From Halosimplex aquaticum (GTDB lineage: Archaea; Halobacteriota; Halobacteria; Halobacteriales; Haloarculaceae): a stretch of 64,000 nucleotides of DNA. Below the pieces are notes generated by a model. It did no database searches and had not been told where the DNA came from. It saw only the letters and a program-made list of their open reading frames with translations. Where the stretch lies: the NCBI RefSeq assembly GCF_028747785.1, contig NZ_CP118158.1:2294001-2358000 (forward strand), given 5' to 3'. The position numbers and the translations under genes are program-made. Of this stretch, positions 17,747 through 27,255 are shown one piece after another. Position 1 is the stretch's first letter. Each line of letters opens with the position of its first letter.

Positions 17747-18778
17747 TCACCAATCAATATCGCCGACCTTCGATCGACGGAGCTCGGACAGGCTCATCTC
17801 GTGTTCCGGGTGTAGCCAGTACGGGTATCCATTAACGTTGAACTCACGACCGGTCGCTTGTTCGAGTACCTCCTGAGCTAAAGCAGTGAACGAGTACTCT
17901 GCACCGTTCTCCAGCCACTCCACATTGTCACTACGTCCCGTCTTCCCGGTAATCCGACCTCGCCAGAATTCGTCCTCTGGGTCGAACTCGCGCTCAGCAT
18001 CGTCTGGTAAGCTTTCCTCGTCGAACAGGACGATGTCCCCCTCCGCTACCAGTCCAGCCTCGAGCAGAACTGTGATCGCCCTTTCAGCACGACTTGACGA
18101 CCGACTCTGCTGACGTTCCTTCTGCCGGCGCTTGGCCATGTACTCCTCGGCCTCTGGGATGGGGAGCACTTGTCGGGCACTCACGAACACCTCCTCGCCA
18201 CGTTGGTGGACATCCAGTTCGATACAGGTGATGCCCATTCCGTACTCACGTTCGAGCCATACGACTGGGGTTGTAATCTCCGGGCCGAAGCTGCCCGCGG
18301 CGAGTAAAATCCGTGGCCTGTCATCCAGGACGAAGTCCGCGTAGCCATCTTCTGTGGTGGCGACGTCCTCGCCAAGGAATTCACTGAATTGCTCGCCGAC
18401 GGCTTCAGGCGTGAGTTGGTCGTCTTCGTCGCGGCGATTGTTCCAGAACGCTCGGTAATCCTGTTGGAGTTCCTCTGCACTAATCGTTGAACAGTAGCTT
18501 GCGTACTTGATAGCCTGGAGGTCGGTCGTCTTGTCTGCGCTATCCCGCTTCAGTTCGATTATGACGAGCTTCCCATCGGGGTCAAGCGCCAACACGTCGG
18601 GGCGTTCGGCTGTGCGATCAAACTTAGCGTACTGGGACGCGACAACGAGAAGATCTTCCCCCAGTATCGATGGCGTTTCGACAATCCACTCCTCAATCTC
18701 CGCCTCGGTTAAGTTGAGGGAATCGAAGCTGGTGGGCTCGAGAGCTGTAACACCGTTCTCATCAATGTGATAGACCAT
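17747..18778 (-). CDS. NucS/DUF91-like PD-(D/E)XK nuclease (343 aa)
   Basis: The N-terminal segment has WIVETPSILGEDLLVVASQY, then RPDVLALDPDGKLVIIELKR. This gives Asp61, Glu75 and Lys77 in a PD-(D/E)xK arrangement, followed by a QAIKYASYCS helix. This is the pattern of DUF91/NucS-like endonuclease domains found in restriction and mismatch-repair contexts. The C-terminal part (ITVLLEAGLVAEGDIVLFDE to the end) may bind DNA or partners. It lies 18 bp downstream of the truncated methylase on the same strand, suggesting an operon with it. Confidence 0.75.
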   Translation of the reverse strand: MVYHIDENGVTALEPTSFDSLNLTEAEIEEWIVETPSILGEDLLVVASQYAKFDRTAERPDVLALDPDGKLVIIELKRDSADKTTDLQAIKYASYCSTISAEELQQDYRAFWNNRRDEDDQLTPEAVGEQFSEFLGEDVATTEDGYADFVLDDRPRILLAAGSFGPEITTPVVWLEREYGMGITCIELDVHQRGEEVFVSARQVLPIPEAEEYMAKRRQKERQQSRSSSRAERAITVLLEAGLVAEGDIVLFDEESLPDDAEREFDPEDEFWRGRITGKTGRSDNVEWLENGAEYSFTALAQEVLEQATGREFNVNGYPYWLHPEHEMSLSELRRSKVGDIDW

Positions 18779-18796
18779 CTGTTTCAGTCAGATCTG

Positions 18797-20696
18797 TTAT
18801 GGTTTGGGATCTTCCTCTTCCAACTGTTCGAATTTCTCGAATACCATCTCAATATAGTCTTCAGTCATGATCCGGGGATCTTTGACGCGGTGGAAATCGT
18901 CGAGAACAAATCGGACTTCTCTCTCAGTTAACCCATAGGCCTTGAACGCACCAGCGTCGATTTCTGCCTGAAGCTCACGCCGTGTTTGAGACTCAGTTAC
19001 CGGTTCAATATCGCCTAACTGTCCCCGGATCTCCTCGAAACCCTCCCCGTAACAATTGAGTTGGGCCGCGCGATCGGCAATGAAATGGAACCATTCATCA
19101 CCGTCTGTGAGGCGTGGGAGTTGTGCCTCTTCAATTACGTTCATCGACATACTCGTGTCTAACTTAGTCCTCACCAAGTAGTCGAACGGGATACTATTCA
19201 GGAGTCCGAGGGCGACGAACAGTTCCTTGCCCTCGAATATGGGTTCGTATACGCTGTGAAGCGGTTCTTCAGGGAGATTCTCTTCTTCCGGGTTCATTTC
19301 ATGGGGGCGAATTACCGGCGCCTTGTGATGGCAGACGATACCTTCGGGGATTACGGTAGAGATGAAACTCCGCTCGTTGGTCGTGTTCGAGATCTCACGG
19401 AAGATTAGCCGTGGCTTGGCACAGTCGAGTAAAACATCATCAACCGATAGTGGCCCTCGACCATGTTCCTCGAGTAGATCATCGACAAAGCTTACCTGCG
19501 ATCCCGTGCCATCGAACCGGTTATATATCGTAGTCTTGAGCCGCTTCCTGTCCTTCTTCCGAATACGGTGTTTCGCACTTAGCTCCGGATTGACATCCTC
19601 CTCGACGCTCCAGAATGAAGGGTCGCTGAGGTCATCTCGTAGGCTATTGTCGTACTCGTACTGCCAAAAATTCCCACCGCCATAGACCGGATAGTCCCCC
19701 TCTTCTTCGGATTCAACAAACCTGTCGGAATCACGTGTGCGATTCAATTCTTCCTTGTAGATGTCGATATACCACCCGTCCTCCGAGCTATCGCTCATAC
19801 TCGGATGCTTGATGATATTCTTAATCAACTCCAGTTCTTCTTGACTCTGAACTTGTGGGAAGATACGAACTCTAGGGGAGTACTTTTTCAGAACGTCCAG
19901 CGGGATATTTAGTGCATTCTGGTCAATATCTCGAAGGACGTCGGTATTTCGTTGAAGGAACTTCCCGTGAAGGACATCGGTATTACCGGAGTTCTTGAAT
20001 GTGATGATTCCAAACTTGTGCCGGTCGTCGATGTCAAATATCCCCTTGTTCTCAAACGTGATGATATTGCTCAAGGCAGTTTTAGTAAGGAGTTGTTCAC
20101 GTAGATCGCGAGAATTGGTACCAACAAAAATTTTGTTCGGAAGTATCTGGGATACGTAGGATTCATCCTTCGAAATTTTAAATACTCGTTCAAGGAAAAG
20201 CGCTGAAAGATCGTGCTTCCCTTGTCCACCAATATCTGGAGATTGGAGTTGGTAGAGGGAACTTTTCGTAATGAAGGTTGACAGCGTGTTTCTCTGTTCC
20301 TGATGTTCCTCCCAACCTTGTGCGATACTCTCGTCTTCCAGGAGTTCCTCTTGCTTCGAGTCCTTTTCTGACTTACTTCGAGTCCTGAACTCGGGGTCGT
20401 GCTTTGTGAAGTACTCGTCTCGGTCGGACGTAAGAACCTCCCAAGGAGGGTTACCAATGATGATGTCGAACCCACCGTCATCCCAGACGTATGGGAATTC
20501 AAGTGGCCAGTGGAAAGGAGAGAAGTCACTTAACTCATCTTTGCCGATTTTATCAAGTCCTGCTGAGTGGAACTCCGACTGGAGTTCACTATCGAAGTCC
20601 TCTCTGTATTTCTCAATCAGCTCCTCGGCATTGTTCCTCCACTTAGTCGCTTCTTTGCTCGTATCAGCCTCACGGTGTTTTTTAATGGCCTCCGAT
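18797..20696 (-). pseudogene. Eco57I-like DNA methylase, N-terminus removed at IS A2
   Basis: About 633 C-terminal residues of a large adenine-N6 methylase. The catalytic motif is IIIGNPPWEV, followed by target-recognition-like sequence (EGDYPVYGGGNFWQYEYDN, LGLLNSIPFDYLVRTKL). The SAM-binding motif I and the start are missing: the frame runs into IS DNA at 20697, and the seven residues before that belong to the IS. No matching N-terminal half is visible to the right of the IS or next to copy A3. Methylation, and therefore self-protection, should be lost while the nuclease and helicase remain. Confidence 0.85.
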
Positions 20697-21763
20697 GAGG
20701 GTGTCATAGAAAGCCTCACACACGAGGACGCAGGGTGTTGGAACTGTGTCTACGAGCGCCAGCACCCTGCAAGAAGAGGGTTCTATCGACGAGTTCTTCA
20801 ATGTCGTGGCTACCGAGACGCTCGCGTTGTTCGAGCATCTTGAGTTCGACTTTTTCAGCGAGTTCGACGTGTTCGCCCCCGCTCGCCGGGGGCGAACACG
20901 AGACCACCACCCACCAGAACTCTTCCGAGCGTTCCTCCACTGCTACTACAAGGACATCTACGGCATTCGCCCGGTCACACGAGAACTCCAGAACACGGTC
21001 GTCTGGCTCAGCTGGCTTCGATCGACCGCCCTCAAGAGACGCGGTCGATCGCTTCCTCACCGACCTCGAACACGTCGTCGACGAAGTCTTCGACCACCTC
21101 GTCGAGCAGGCCGCCGCCCGCGGCCTGCTCGACATGACCTACCGAATCGATTCGACGGACGTGCGAGCGATGCCATCCGACCCAGATGCGTCGAAGAACT
21201 ACGACCCAACCGCTGAGGAGTACTATTACGGCTACGGCTGTACGATCGTCTCAACCGGCGCAAAGATCCCGATTGCAGCCGAGTTCACCGAGAGCAAACA
21301 AGCCGCAGAAGAGACGGCGATGCGCGTCACCCGTGACGCGCTCGCCGTCGCCCAGCCGATCTGGATGCTCGGTGACAGCGCCTACGACACGCTCGACTGG
21401 CACGACCTCCTGCTGACCGCAGGAGTCGTGCCAATCGCCCCGTACAACCCGCGAAACACCGACGATCCGCTCAATATCAAGTACAGAGTCGAAGACCGCA
21501 TCGAGAAACACAGTGACGAGATTCAGCTCAAACAGTCGATCCTAGACGAGACGTACAACCGCCGGAGTCAGGTCGAGCGAACGAACGATGCGGTCAAGGA
21601 CTGCGGCCTCGGGACGCTACGCGCCCGAGGCCGCGTCCACGCCCGAGCGCAGGTGTTCCTTGCGCTCTGCGTTCGACTCGTCGTCGCCGTCACCAACTAC
21701 GAACGAGGTGACAATCCGGGAAGCACCGTCATCACGGTATGAGATGGATTCTATGACACCCTC
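20697..21763 (+). mobile_element. IS copy A2 (1067 bp, frameshifted)
   Basis: A-type IS, inverted relative to A1 and A3. Ends are GAGGGTGTCATAGAA at 20697 and TTCTATGACACCCTC ending at 21763. The flanks (CTCCGAT left, GCGTCGT right) do not form a duplication. It truncates the methylase on its left. It is 2 bp shorter than A1 because of a deletion in the transposase gene. Confidence 0.93.
20746..21742 (+). pseudogene. Frameshifted transposase of IS A2
   Basis: Identical in reading to the A1 transposase up to QNTVVWLS. There CAGCTGGCTTCG at about 21010 replaces CAGCTGTGGCTTCG of A1, a 2-bp loss. The frame then leaves the transposase, ending near 21216, and the downstream catalytic blocks (DSTDVRAMP, GDSAYDTLDW, VERTND) continue in another frame. 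The same lesion is in A3. Without frameshifting this copy makes no active enzyme. Confidence 0.9.
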
Positions 21764-21862
21764 GCGTCGTGAACAATAGAGATCGATGGTCGATGACGAT
21801 CGGGACGGGTCCCCGTGAGCGGTACCGATATATCATCTGGGGCTATTGGCCGAAACAGAGCG

Positions 21863-22216
21863 ATGGAGTGGGCCGTCAACGGTCAGCGTCTTCCGCGGGT
21901 TGCCACGAGTCTCCTGATAGCAGTCGGGATACTGGCGTTCGTCTTCAGTATCGCGGTCTTCGTTATTCCACCCCCATCGAGACTGGTATCGGTCTTGCCA
22001 GCTAATTACAAGATTCTGCTGGCCGTGCTCGGGGTGGCCGGTGGTATCGCACACCTTCTCGCAGGGATCTGGACCCGCAAGAGACGCCCACTCTTTCGAA
22101 TCGTCGCTGTTACTCTCGGTGGAATGGTTCTACTTCAGGTGTCAGTACCGGTCGACATTCTGGTCGTCATCTTGCTCGCGCTCAGTCGCGATGAATTCGA
22201 TGACAGCGACTGGTGA
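21863..22216 (+). CDS. Small membrane protein (117 aa)
   Basis: Starts MEWAVNGQRLPRVATSLLIA; three or four hydrophobic segments (VGILAFVFSIAVFV, ILLAVLGVAGGIAHLLAG, LGGMVLLQVSVPVDILVVIL) and an acidic C-terminal end. An upstream start at 21815 is possible. No family recognised. It directly precedes the first propeller gene on the same strand and borders IS A2. Confidence 0.6.
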   Translation: MEWAVNGQRLPRVATSLLIAVGILAFVFSIAVFVIPPPSRLVSVLPANYKILLAVLGVAGGIAHLLAGIWTRKRRPLFRIVAVTLGGMVLLQVSVPVDILVVILLALSRDEFDDSDW

Positions 22217-22295
22217 GGACCGTCAATAAGCGACCGTTCGTCGCTTCGGAATCTATACCCGAAAACTTACAACCTGTTCGATCTGTGTCTCGCTA

Positions 22296-23630
22296 ATGAC
22301 CATCGACCGTGGCACCGCTCTCGCACTCGTGGGTGCCGGTCTGCTTCTGGTGACGCTGAGCGCCGGTGCTGTCACCGCACCCGACCGCGAGATCACGACT
22401 GGCGATGAGTCCGAGACGCTCGTCGGCGTTCAGGGTGGATGGGTCACCGGAGGGAACGTTCGTTTCTACGCCGGCAGCGATGAAGTGTGGCGCGAATCGA
22501 GCGCAGACGGCTATTTCGAAGTCTCGAGATTACCCGACGGGACGGTCTTGGCCGCCTTTGCAAACGAGAGCTCGACAGAGTGTGGTGACCTCGAGTCACC
22601 CTGTGCCCGCACAGGATTTCGTCACATCGACCCATCGGGGTCGTCAGGTCCACAGGTCATCTCCGAATACAGTTTCCCCGTGGCATCGCTGACGAATAGC
22701 GAAGTCCACGGCGTGGACCGGATCGACAACGGGACGTACGCCTTCACCGACATGGATGCGGAACGGATCGCTATCGTCGACAACGGTACGCAGGTCTGGG
22801 AGTGGCGTGCGTCATCGTTCTACGACGCGCCCGATGACCCGACCTCACGAGACTGGTTGCACATTAACGACGTCGACGCTATTGACGAGAATCGGTTCCT
22901 CGTGTCGGTCCGAAACGCGAATCAACTGGTCGTGGTCGAACGTGGCCAGGGCGTCGTTGAAGTGATCAACGAAGACGATGGCGGTAGTGATGAGTCCTGC
23001 ACCAAGGATGGAGAGCTGTCGGATTTCGACGGTGACGAGGATGTCCGCTGTGGTGATCCGGCAGTCCTCAACCACCAGCACAACCCACAGTGGCTCGGTT
23101 CCGATGCTGTGCTCGTCGCCGATAGCGAAAACGACCGCGTCGTCGAACTTCAACAAACAGAGAACAAATCATGGGAACCTGTCTGGGTCGTTCGAAAAAC
23201 AGCTGAAAACCCTCTTGACTGGCCGAGAGATGCGGACCGTCTCCCGGATGGCAACACACTGATCACAGACTCGCTCAACAAACGCGTCGTCGAAGTCGAC
23301 GAAACCGGTCAGGCTGTCTGGGGGATCGGGACCGAGAGTGATATCCCATACGAAGCCGATCGGCTTCCGGTCGGCGAATATGCTGGTGGTTTCAATACCA
23401 CAAACGTATCTGACTCTGACCGTCGAGTTCCGATTGCCAATGCCACCGGTCAGATCAACGAAGCAGACACAGGGTCGGACATTCCGGTACTGACAGTCGC
23501 GATAACCGGTATTCGAGGGGCAGTCGGTGTGGTTCCGTACTGGTTCGCAGAGCTCCATCTCGCGGCAACTCTCGTGTCACTGGGACTCGTCATAGGTGGC
23601 GGTATCGATCGCTGGCGAACCAGAGATTAA
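22296..23630 (+). CDS. Arylsulfotransferase-like surface propeller protein, paralogue 1
   Basis: 444 aa. N-terminal signal or anchor (ALALVGAGLLLVTLSAGAVTA), a beta-propeller of ASST type, and a C-terminal hydrophobic helix (LHLAATLVSLGLVIGGGIDR) that would anchor it with the propeller outside. Family blocks shared with three paralogues downstream are EVHGVDRI, DWLHINDVD, NHQHNPQWL, VADSENDRVVEL and DWPRDADRLPDGNTLITD. Known ASST enzymes move sulfate between phenols, but here activity is only inferred. Many NxS/T sequons fit a glycosylated surface protein. It differs from the other three by an insert with Cys pairs (ESCTKDGE, VRCGDP). Confidence 0.75.
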   Translation: MTIDRGTALALVGAGLLLVTLSAGAVTAPDREITTGDESETLVGVQGGWVTGGNVRFYAGSDEVWRESSADGYFEVSRLPDGTVLAAFANESSTECGDLESPCARTGFRHIDPSGSSGPQVISEYSFPVASLTNSEVHGVDRIDNGTYAFTDMDAERIAIVDNGTQVWEWRASSFYDAPDDPTSRDWLHINDVDAIDENRFLVSVRNANQLVVVERGQGVVEVINEDDGGSDESCTKDGELSDFDGDEDVRCGDPAVLNHQHNPQWLGSDAVLVADSENDRVVELQQTENKSWEPVWVVRKTAENPLDWPRDADRLPDGNTLITDSLNKRVVEVDETGQAVWGIGTESDIPYEADRLPVGEYAGGFNTTNVSDSDRRVPIANATGQINEADTGSDIPVLTVAITGIRGAVGVVPYWFAELHLAATLVSLGLVIGGGIDRWRTRD

Positions 23631-23791
23631 TACTGGATAAAACAACGACTTCAGCGGAACAGCAGTTGACTGTCCTTGTATGAGAAGTCTCCTCCTGACC
23701 TCAACAATGTCGGTGAGTGGCTGATTTATGAACTGGTTCGCAGCGGCTGCCAACGTTCCATCCGAGCGGTTGCGGTCGTTGTTCCATCAAA

Positions 23792-24994
23792 TCAGTCAGA
23801 CGGGGCAGGTGTCGGAGACCAGTTGCCCTGCCTTTGCGTGTTGACCGAATAGAGGAGCGTTCCGGTGAACAACACGACGCTCCCGACGAGAAACAGTGCA
23901 CTGAGTGGTGATGCCGTATCGACGAACACCCAGTAAAGCGGCGCCGCAAGAGAGGGGCCAGCAACGAGTACGGCTATTTTGGCGACAATTGGCCCACAGC
24001 AGCCACACGTACACGTTCCCACTATCGCAGCACTGCCAGCCGTCCCTTCGGTCATACCGGCTCGTTCCTCGAGATGCCACTGTCGAGCAATGAGCATCGC
24101 GTTCACACTGATGAGTGCGCTCAATAACCCGACGATGATGAGCTGTCCGGGAGACAGCGCCAGGAAGAACGGGACGTGGGGCATCAGAATTTCGAGCGTG
24201 GGCCACTTGACGAGTTGATATACCGTTGGAAGCACTTCGACGTTGGTCTGGTGTGGGACATTTTCATCGGGGAAAAACGAGAGGTACCCAGTCACAGAGA
24301 GGAAGAATCCCCCCAGTAGTAATCCGACGCCGACCCCAAAGCGACGAGCGACCGGGTCACGCCAGACTGCACGGAGTATGTGCCCCGCGTCCGTCCAGAG
24401 GATATAGCCGACCAGAAGTGGGGTCGCGAGTACGATCACGTATCCGAGTGGATGCGTATAGCTGGCAGGTTCGGGAAGCAGATAGGGGTAGGAAATCCAG
24501 AGTCCGAGGAGTATACCGAGAAACGTATACTGAGGCCGATCCGGCCAGCGGAGCCATCCGATGACGAAGCTTCCTATGGCAATGACCATCCCAGTCGAGA
24601 GTCCGATTACGGGATACAGTGACCGCGAAAACGGCATTGAGTTGGCACTATATGTCAGGTCCGGTGACAGTCCTTCGAAAAGTATCGTTCCGAGAACCGT
24701 GACAGCGAGGCCCAGAAATACCACTGAGAGGGCAGAGGTGGGTGTGAGTCGGTCTGTTCGTTTGAGCACGATACCCAGGCAGACGGTAGCGACGCCGACG
24801 AGTGCCACGAGAAGCCCGTGACTCTGCGAAAGGCCGCCGGTCGCAGTCGCGCCGTGGGCCGACACCACGGGTGTCTGCGAGAGAACGAGCAGGGCCAATG
24901 AGCCACAAAGAAGGAGTTGGGTGGATCCGCGACGGGAGGAATACTCCCGTTTTCCTGTCTCACGTTTTGTGTCGTGGTCTGCTGGTCCTCCCAT
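23792..24994 (-). CDS. Polytopic membrane protein with CTCGCCGP motif (400 aa)
   Basis: About ten hydrophobic helices after a charged N-terminus. A cleavable or anchor segment (LLLCGSLALLVLSQTPVVSA) is followed by an HGATATGG stretch. The cysteine cluster GTCTCGCCGP near the third quarter lies at the start of a helix and could bind a soft metal (Cu or Zn). No family named. It lies in a metal-export island next to another large membrane protein of the same orientation. A role in metal handling is a hypothesis only. Confidence 0.6.
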   Translation of the reverse strand: MGGPADHDTKRETGKREYSSRRGSTQLLLCGSLALLVLSQTPVVSAHGATATGGLSQSHGLLVALVGVATVCLGIVLKRTDRLTPTSALSVVFLGLAVTVLGTILFEGLSPDLTYSANSMPFSRSLYPVIGLSTGMVIAIGSFVIGWLRWPDRPQYTFLGILLGLWISYPYLLPEPASYTHPLGYVIVLATPLLVGYILWTDAGHILRAVWRDPVARRFGVGVGLLLGGFFLSVTGYLSFFPDENVPHQTNVEVLPTVYQLVKWPTLEILMPHVPFFLALSPGQLIIVGLLSALISVNAMLIARQWHLEERAGMTEGTAGSAAIVGTCTCGCCGPIVAKIAVLVAGPSLAAPLYWVFVDTASPLSALFLVGSVVLFTGTLLYSVNTQRQGNWSPTPAPSD

Positions 24995-25224
24995 CGCTCG
25001 GACCTTCCATTTCCTCCGTCTTGAGTGGCTTGATCGGGCCGCGACTTGCCGGACAGCAAACGAACCTTGCCACCACGACCAGCACGTTCTTCGTTCCAGA
25101 CGTGCGAATTTCGGGAGTCGCCCGAGACCGGCTCTCTATCAGTAGTAAATGGACTGCCTCGGGGCTTGTACCGAGGTACTTCACAGAAAATCTGAAATCT
25201 CGGACATCGAAGGCGAACGGCCGC

Positions 25225-25473
25225 TCACGCGAATGCAGCGAACGCCATCAAGAGGCCGAAATATAGCAAGACGAGAGTCACGAGTGCCTTGAGTCGAAAC
25301 AGGCGAAGCTCGTGTCGTTCTGCTTCCCTTGCAGCTCGATAGGCCTCCGCTTGTGTATCAGTGAGCGATTCTTCGTGATAGAGTCCCAGATGGAGCGCCA
25401 GATGTCGCTCTCGTTTGAATCGCCGTTCACAGTACGAGCACTGATTGTCGGTCTCTCTCTCGTCCATCGTCAT
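25225..25473 (-). CDS. C2H2-finger membrane protein (82 aa)
   Basis: Starts MTMDERETDNQCSYCERRFK; the finger CSYCERRFKRERHLALHLGLYH is a classical C2H2 arrangement, then one C-terminal transmembrane helix (ALVTLVLLYFGLLMAFAAFA). The ATG overlaps the stop of the upstream membrane protein (ATGA), so it is translationally coupled to it. Upstream in-frame codons lie inside that gene and are ignored. A zinc finger tethered to the membrane is unusual outside haloarchaea. Confidence 0.7.
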   Translation of the reverse strand: MTMDERETDNQCSYCERRFKRERHLALHLGLYHEESLTDTQAEAYRAAREAERHELRLFRLKALVTLVLLYFGLLMAFAAFA

Positions 25474-26861
25474 AGGTACGGAAGAGCGGTACTCGGCTGA
25501 GTGACTATCCAGAGACTCAACATGGTATAGAAAACCATGACGCCGACCATCGGATACTGACTCCGGATCGCCTGGAGTCGGTCCGGGAAGATATCGAATG
25601 CCGTCGCGTGAGCGACCCATATCGCGACCAGATGGCCGAGTATGACGAACGCAATCGAGAGGCCACCGAACCAAGGCGGAATGACGAGTACTTGTGGATT
25701 AGAAACACTTCCGAATGGATTCACCGAGACGGCCAGGGACGTCGGAATGAGTGAGAGGAAGTAGCCGAGGTAGTGTGCGAGATGATAGCCGACGGCGATC
25801 GGAAGCAAAGACGCGGCGAACCGGTCCCGGAGATACGTCGGGGAGCGGTACGTCTCCGCGTACTTCGCAATCAACCGACTCGCCCAGAAGTACGCCCACA
25901 GGAACAGCGTATAGCCAACCACGAGGGTCGCGAGGTAGAACAGGAGCGGTGGGGCACCTCGCTCAACGGCCGCCCGCGTCACTGACGTCCAGGTCGGAGT
26001 CGAGACGAGACCGTCGAACGTCGTGACCCACAAGAGCGCAAGTACGAATCCCGCGTCGTCAGCTCCGTCGATGAGCCCCACTTCTGACAGCCGCGCACCA
26101 GGCCACGTGAACTCCACCCCGTCAGAACGTGTCGCGACCGGTGCAACGGCACCGAAGTATCGGAACACGTTCGAGATCGGGTCAGCGTTCTCGAACCAGG
26201 CGTCTGCGCCAAACAGATAGCCGCCAAGGAGCGTGAACGTGGTATAGCCGATGGCGAAGAGGCCGAGAACCCGAGGATTCTCACTCACTGGACTAACGAC
26301 CTCCAGCCACACGAACGCGAGGAGACCGGCGACGCTCGGCCATGCGCCGAATTCGTCAGGGTAGTCGAACTTCCCGTGCGTTTCCCCGAGGATGGCACGC
26401 CACGGGTTGAGCGCTGGCCATGCGTTCCCGACCGTGTACGTGAGCATCGTGAACCCGGTCCACCAGACGACCCATACGAAGAGAATGGCGAAGTTTATCG
26501 ACTCCTGTGGGCCGAGAAATGCAGCGGCTACCGTGACCGTTAAAAAGAGAATCCCGATCGCTCCCGTCAGGCGTCGTTTGACCGCCGGCAACCGAATCGG
26601 AATCGTGACGAGCTGTCGGGCGTCATGGATGCGGTCGATAAACGCCCTATCCGTCACGAAACTTGCGAGGAGAAACGACGCTCCCACGACACCCCCGCCC
26701 GTAGAGACGAACAACCAGAACGGGATCTGCAACGGCTTGCGTTGTGCGCCAGCAACGGCACCTCCATGTGCCGCCACGACGCCTGAAAATGCCGTAATCA
26801 GGGCTGTGAGAACGACCGCAAATCCTGTGGTCTGGACTGCTATCCGCTTGCCCTGATCCAT
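25470..26861 (-). CDS. Large polytopic membrane protein (463 aa)
   Basis: About 11-12 hydrophobic segments beginning with FAVVLTALITAFSGVVAAHG. Histidines recur near helix ends (AAHGGAVAG, GYHLAHYLGYF, VAHATAF). It resembles actinobacterial membrane proteins annotated, without strong basis, as fenitrothion hydrolase; that name should not be taken as function. It is first in an operon with the C2H2-finger membrane protein and divergent from two small membrane protein genes. Confidence 0.6.
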   Translation of the reverse strand: MDQGKRIAVQTTGFAVVLTALITAFSGVVAAHGGAVAGAQRKPLQIPFWLFVSTGGGVVGASFLLASFVTDRAFIDRIHDARQLVTIPIRLPAVKRRLTGAIGILFLTVTVAAAFLGPQESINFAILFVWVVWWTGFTMLTYTVGNAWPALNPWRAILGETHGKFDYPDEFGAWPSVAGLLAFVWLEVVSPVSENPRVLGLFAIGYTTFTLLGGYLFGADAWFENADPISNVFRYFGAVAPVATRSDGVEFTWPGARLSEVGLIDGADDAGFVLALLWVTTFDGLVSTPTWTSVTRAAVERGAPPLLFYLATLVVGYTLFLWAYFWASRLIAKYAETYRSPTYLRDRFAASLLPIAVGYHLAHYLGYFLSLIPTSLAVSVNPFGSVSNPQVLVIPPWFGGLSIAFVILGHLVAIWVAHATAFDIFPDRLQAIRSQYPMVGVMVFYTMLSLWIVTQPSTALPYL

Positions 26862-26988
26862 TATCCGATCCTATCTTCCAATCGGTCCTCTATGTTTCGA
26901 TATATGGTGGACCTGAACCCCATTGATCCCCCTTGATCTCGGTTCCGAGCCATTTACAACCGAGACAGCGTAAATTAACAGTGTAAAA

Positions 26989-27249
26989 ATGGATCGCGTG
27001 GACCTTGTAACCGGACTCGCGTTGGTGGTCCTGATCATTCTTGCCGGGATACTCGAGAACATGTTCCAGTCAGCGGGGTTGACGACGCTTAGTGCCTTTG
27101 TCTGGCCAGTCGGCTACGGGACTGCTATCATCACGGCGTGGTACATCTGGTTCAGCCCGTTAGACTTTCAGGCACCCGATAGTAGCGAAGAAACCGTCTG
27201 GGAGACCGAAACCGTTGACGCTCAAGAACGGTCTGCCGAGGGAGAATAA
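26989..27249 (+). CDS. Small two-helix membrane protein (86 aa)
   Basis: Two hydrophobic segments (LVTGLALVVLIILAGIL and FVWPVGYGTAIITAWYIWF) then an acidic tail. It is followed after 6 bp by another small membrane protein gene, so the two are probably co-transcribed. No family recognised. Confidence 0.6.
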   Translation: MDRVDLVTGLALVVLIILAGILENMFQSAGLTTLSAFVWPVGYGTAIITAWYIWFSPLDFQAPDSSEETVWETETVDAQERSAEGE

Positions 27250-27255
27250 TCGAGG

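Noticed and set aside
13690..20696. Calling the helicase/nuclease/methylase group DISARM or BREX
   Set aside because: A PLD-SNF2 helicase and a methylase overlap in theme, but drmA, drmB, pglZ, brxC and brxL are not present in the window, so the label would be unsupported.
20735..21742. 335-aa continuous ORF in IS A2 (and its twin in A3) as a functional transposase
   Set aside because: Its first 90 residues are an out-of-frame shadow; the true N-terminus is in another frame and a 2-bp deletion separates the two halves.
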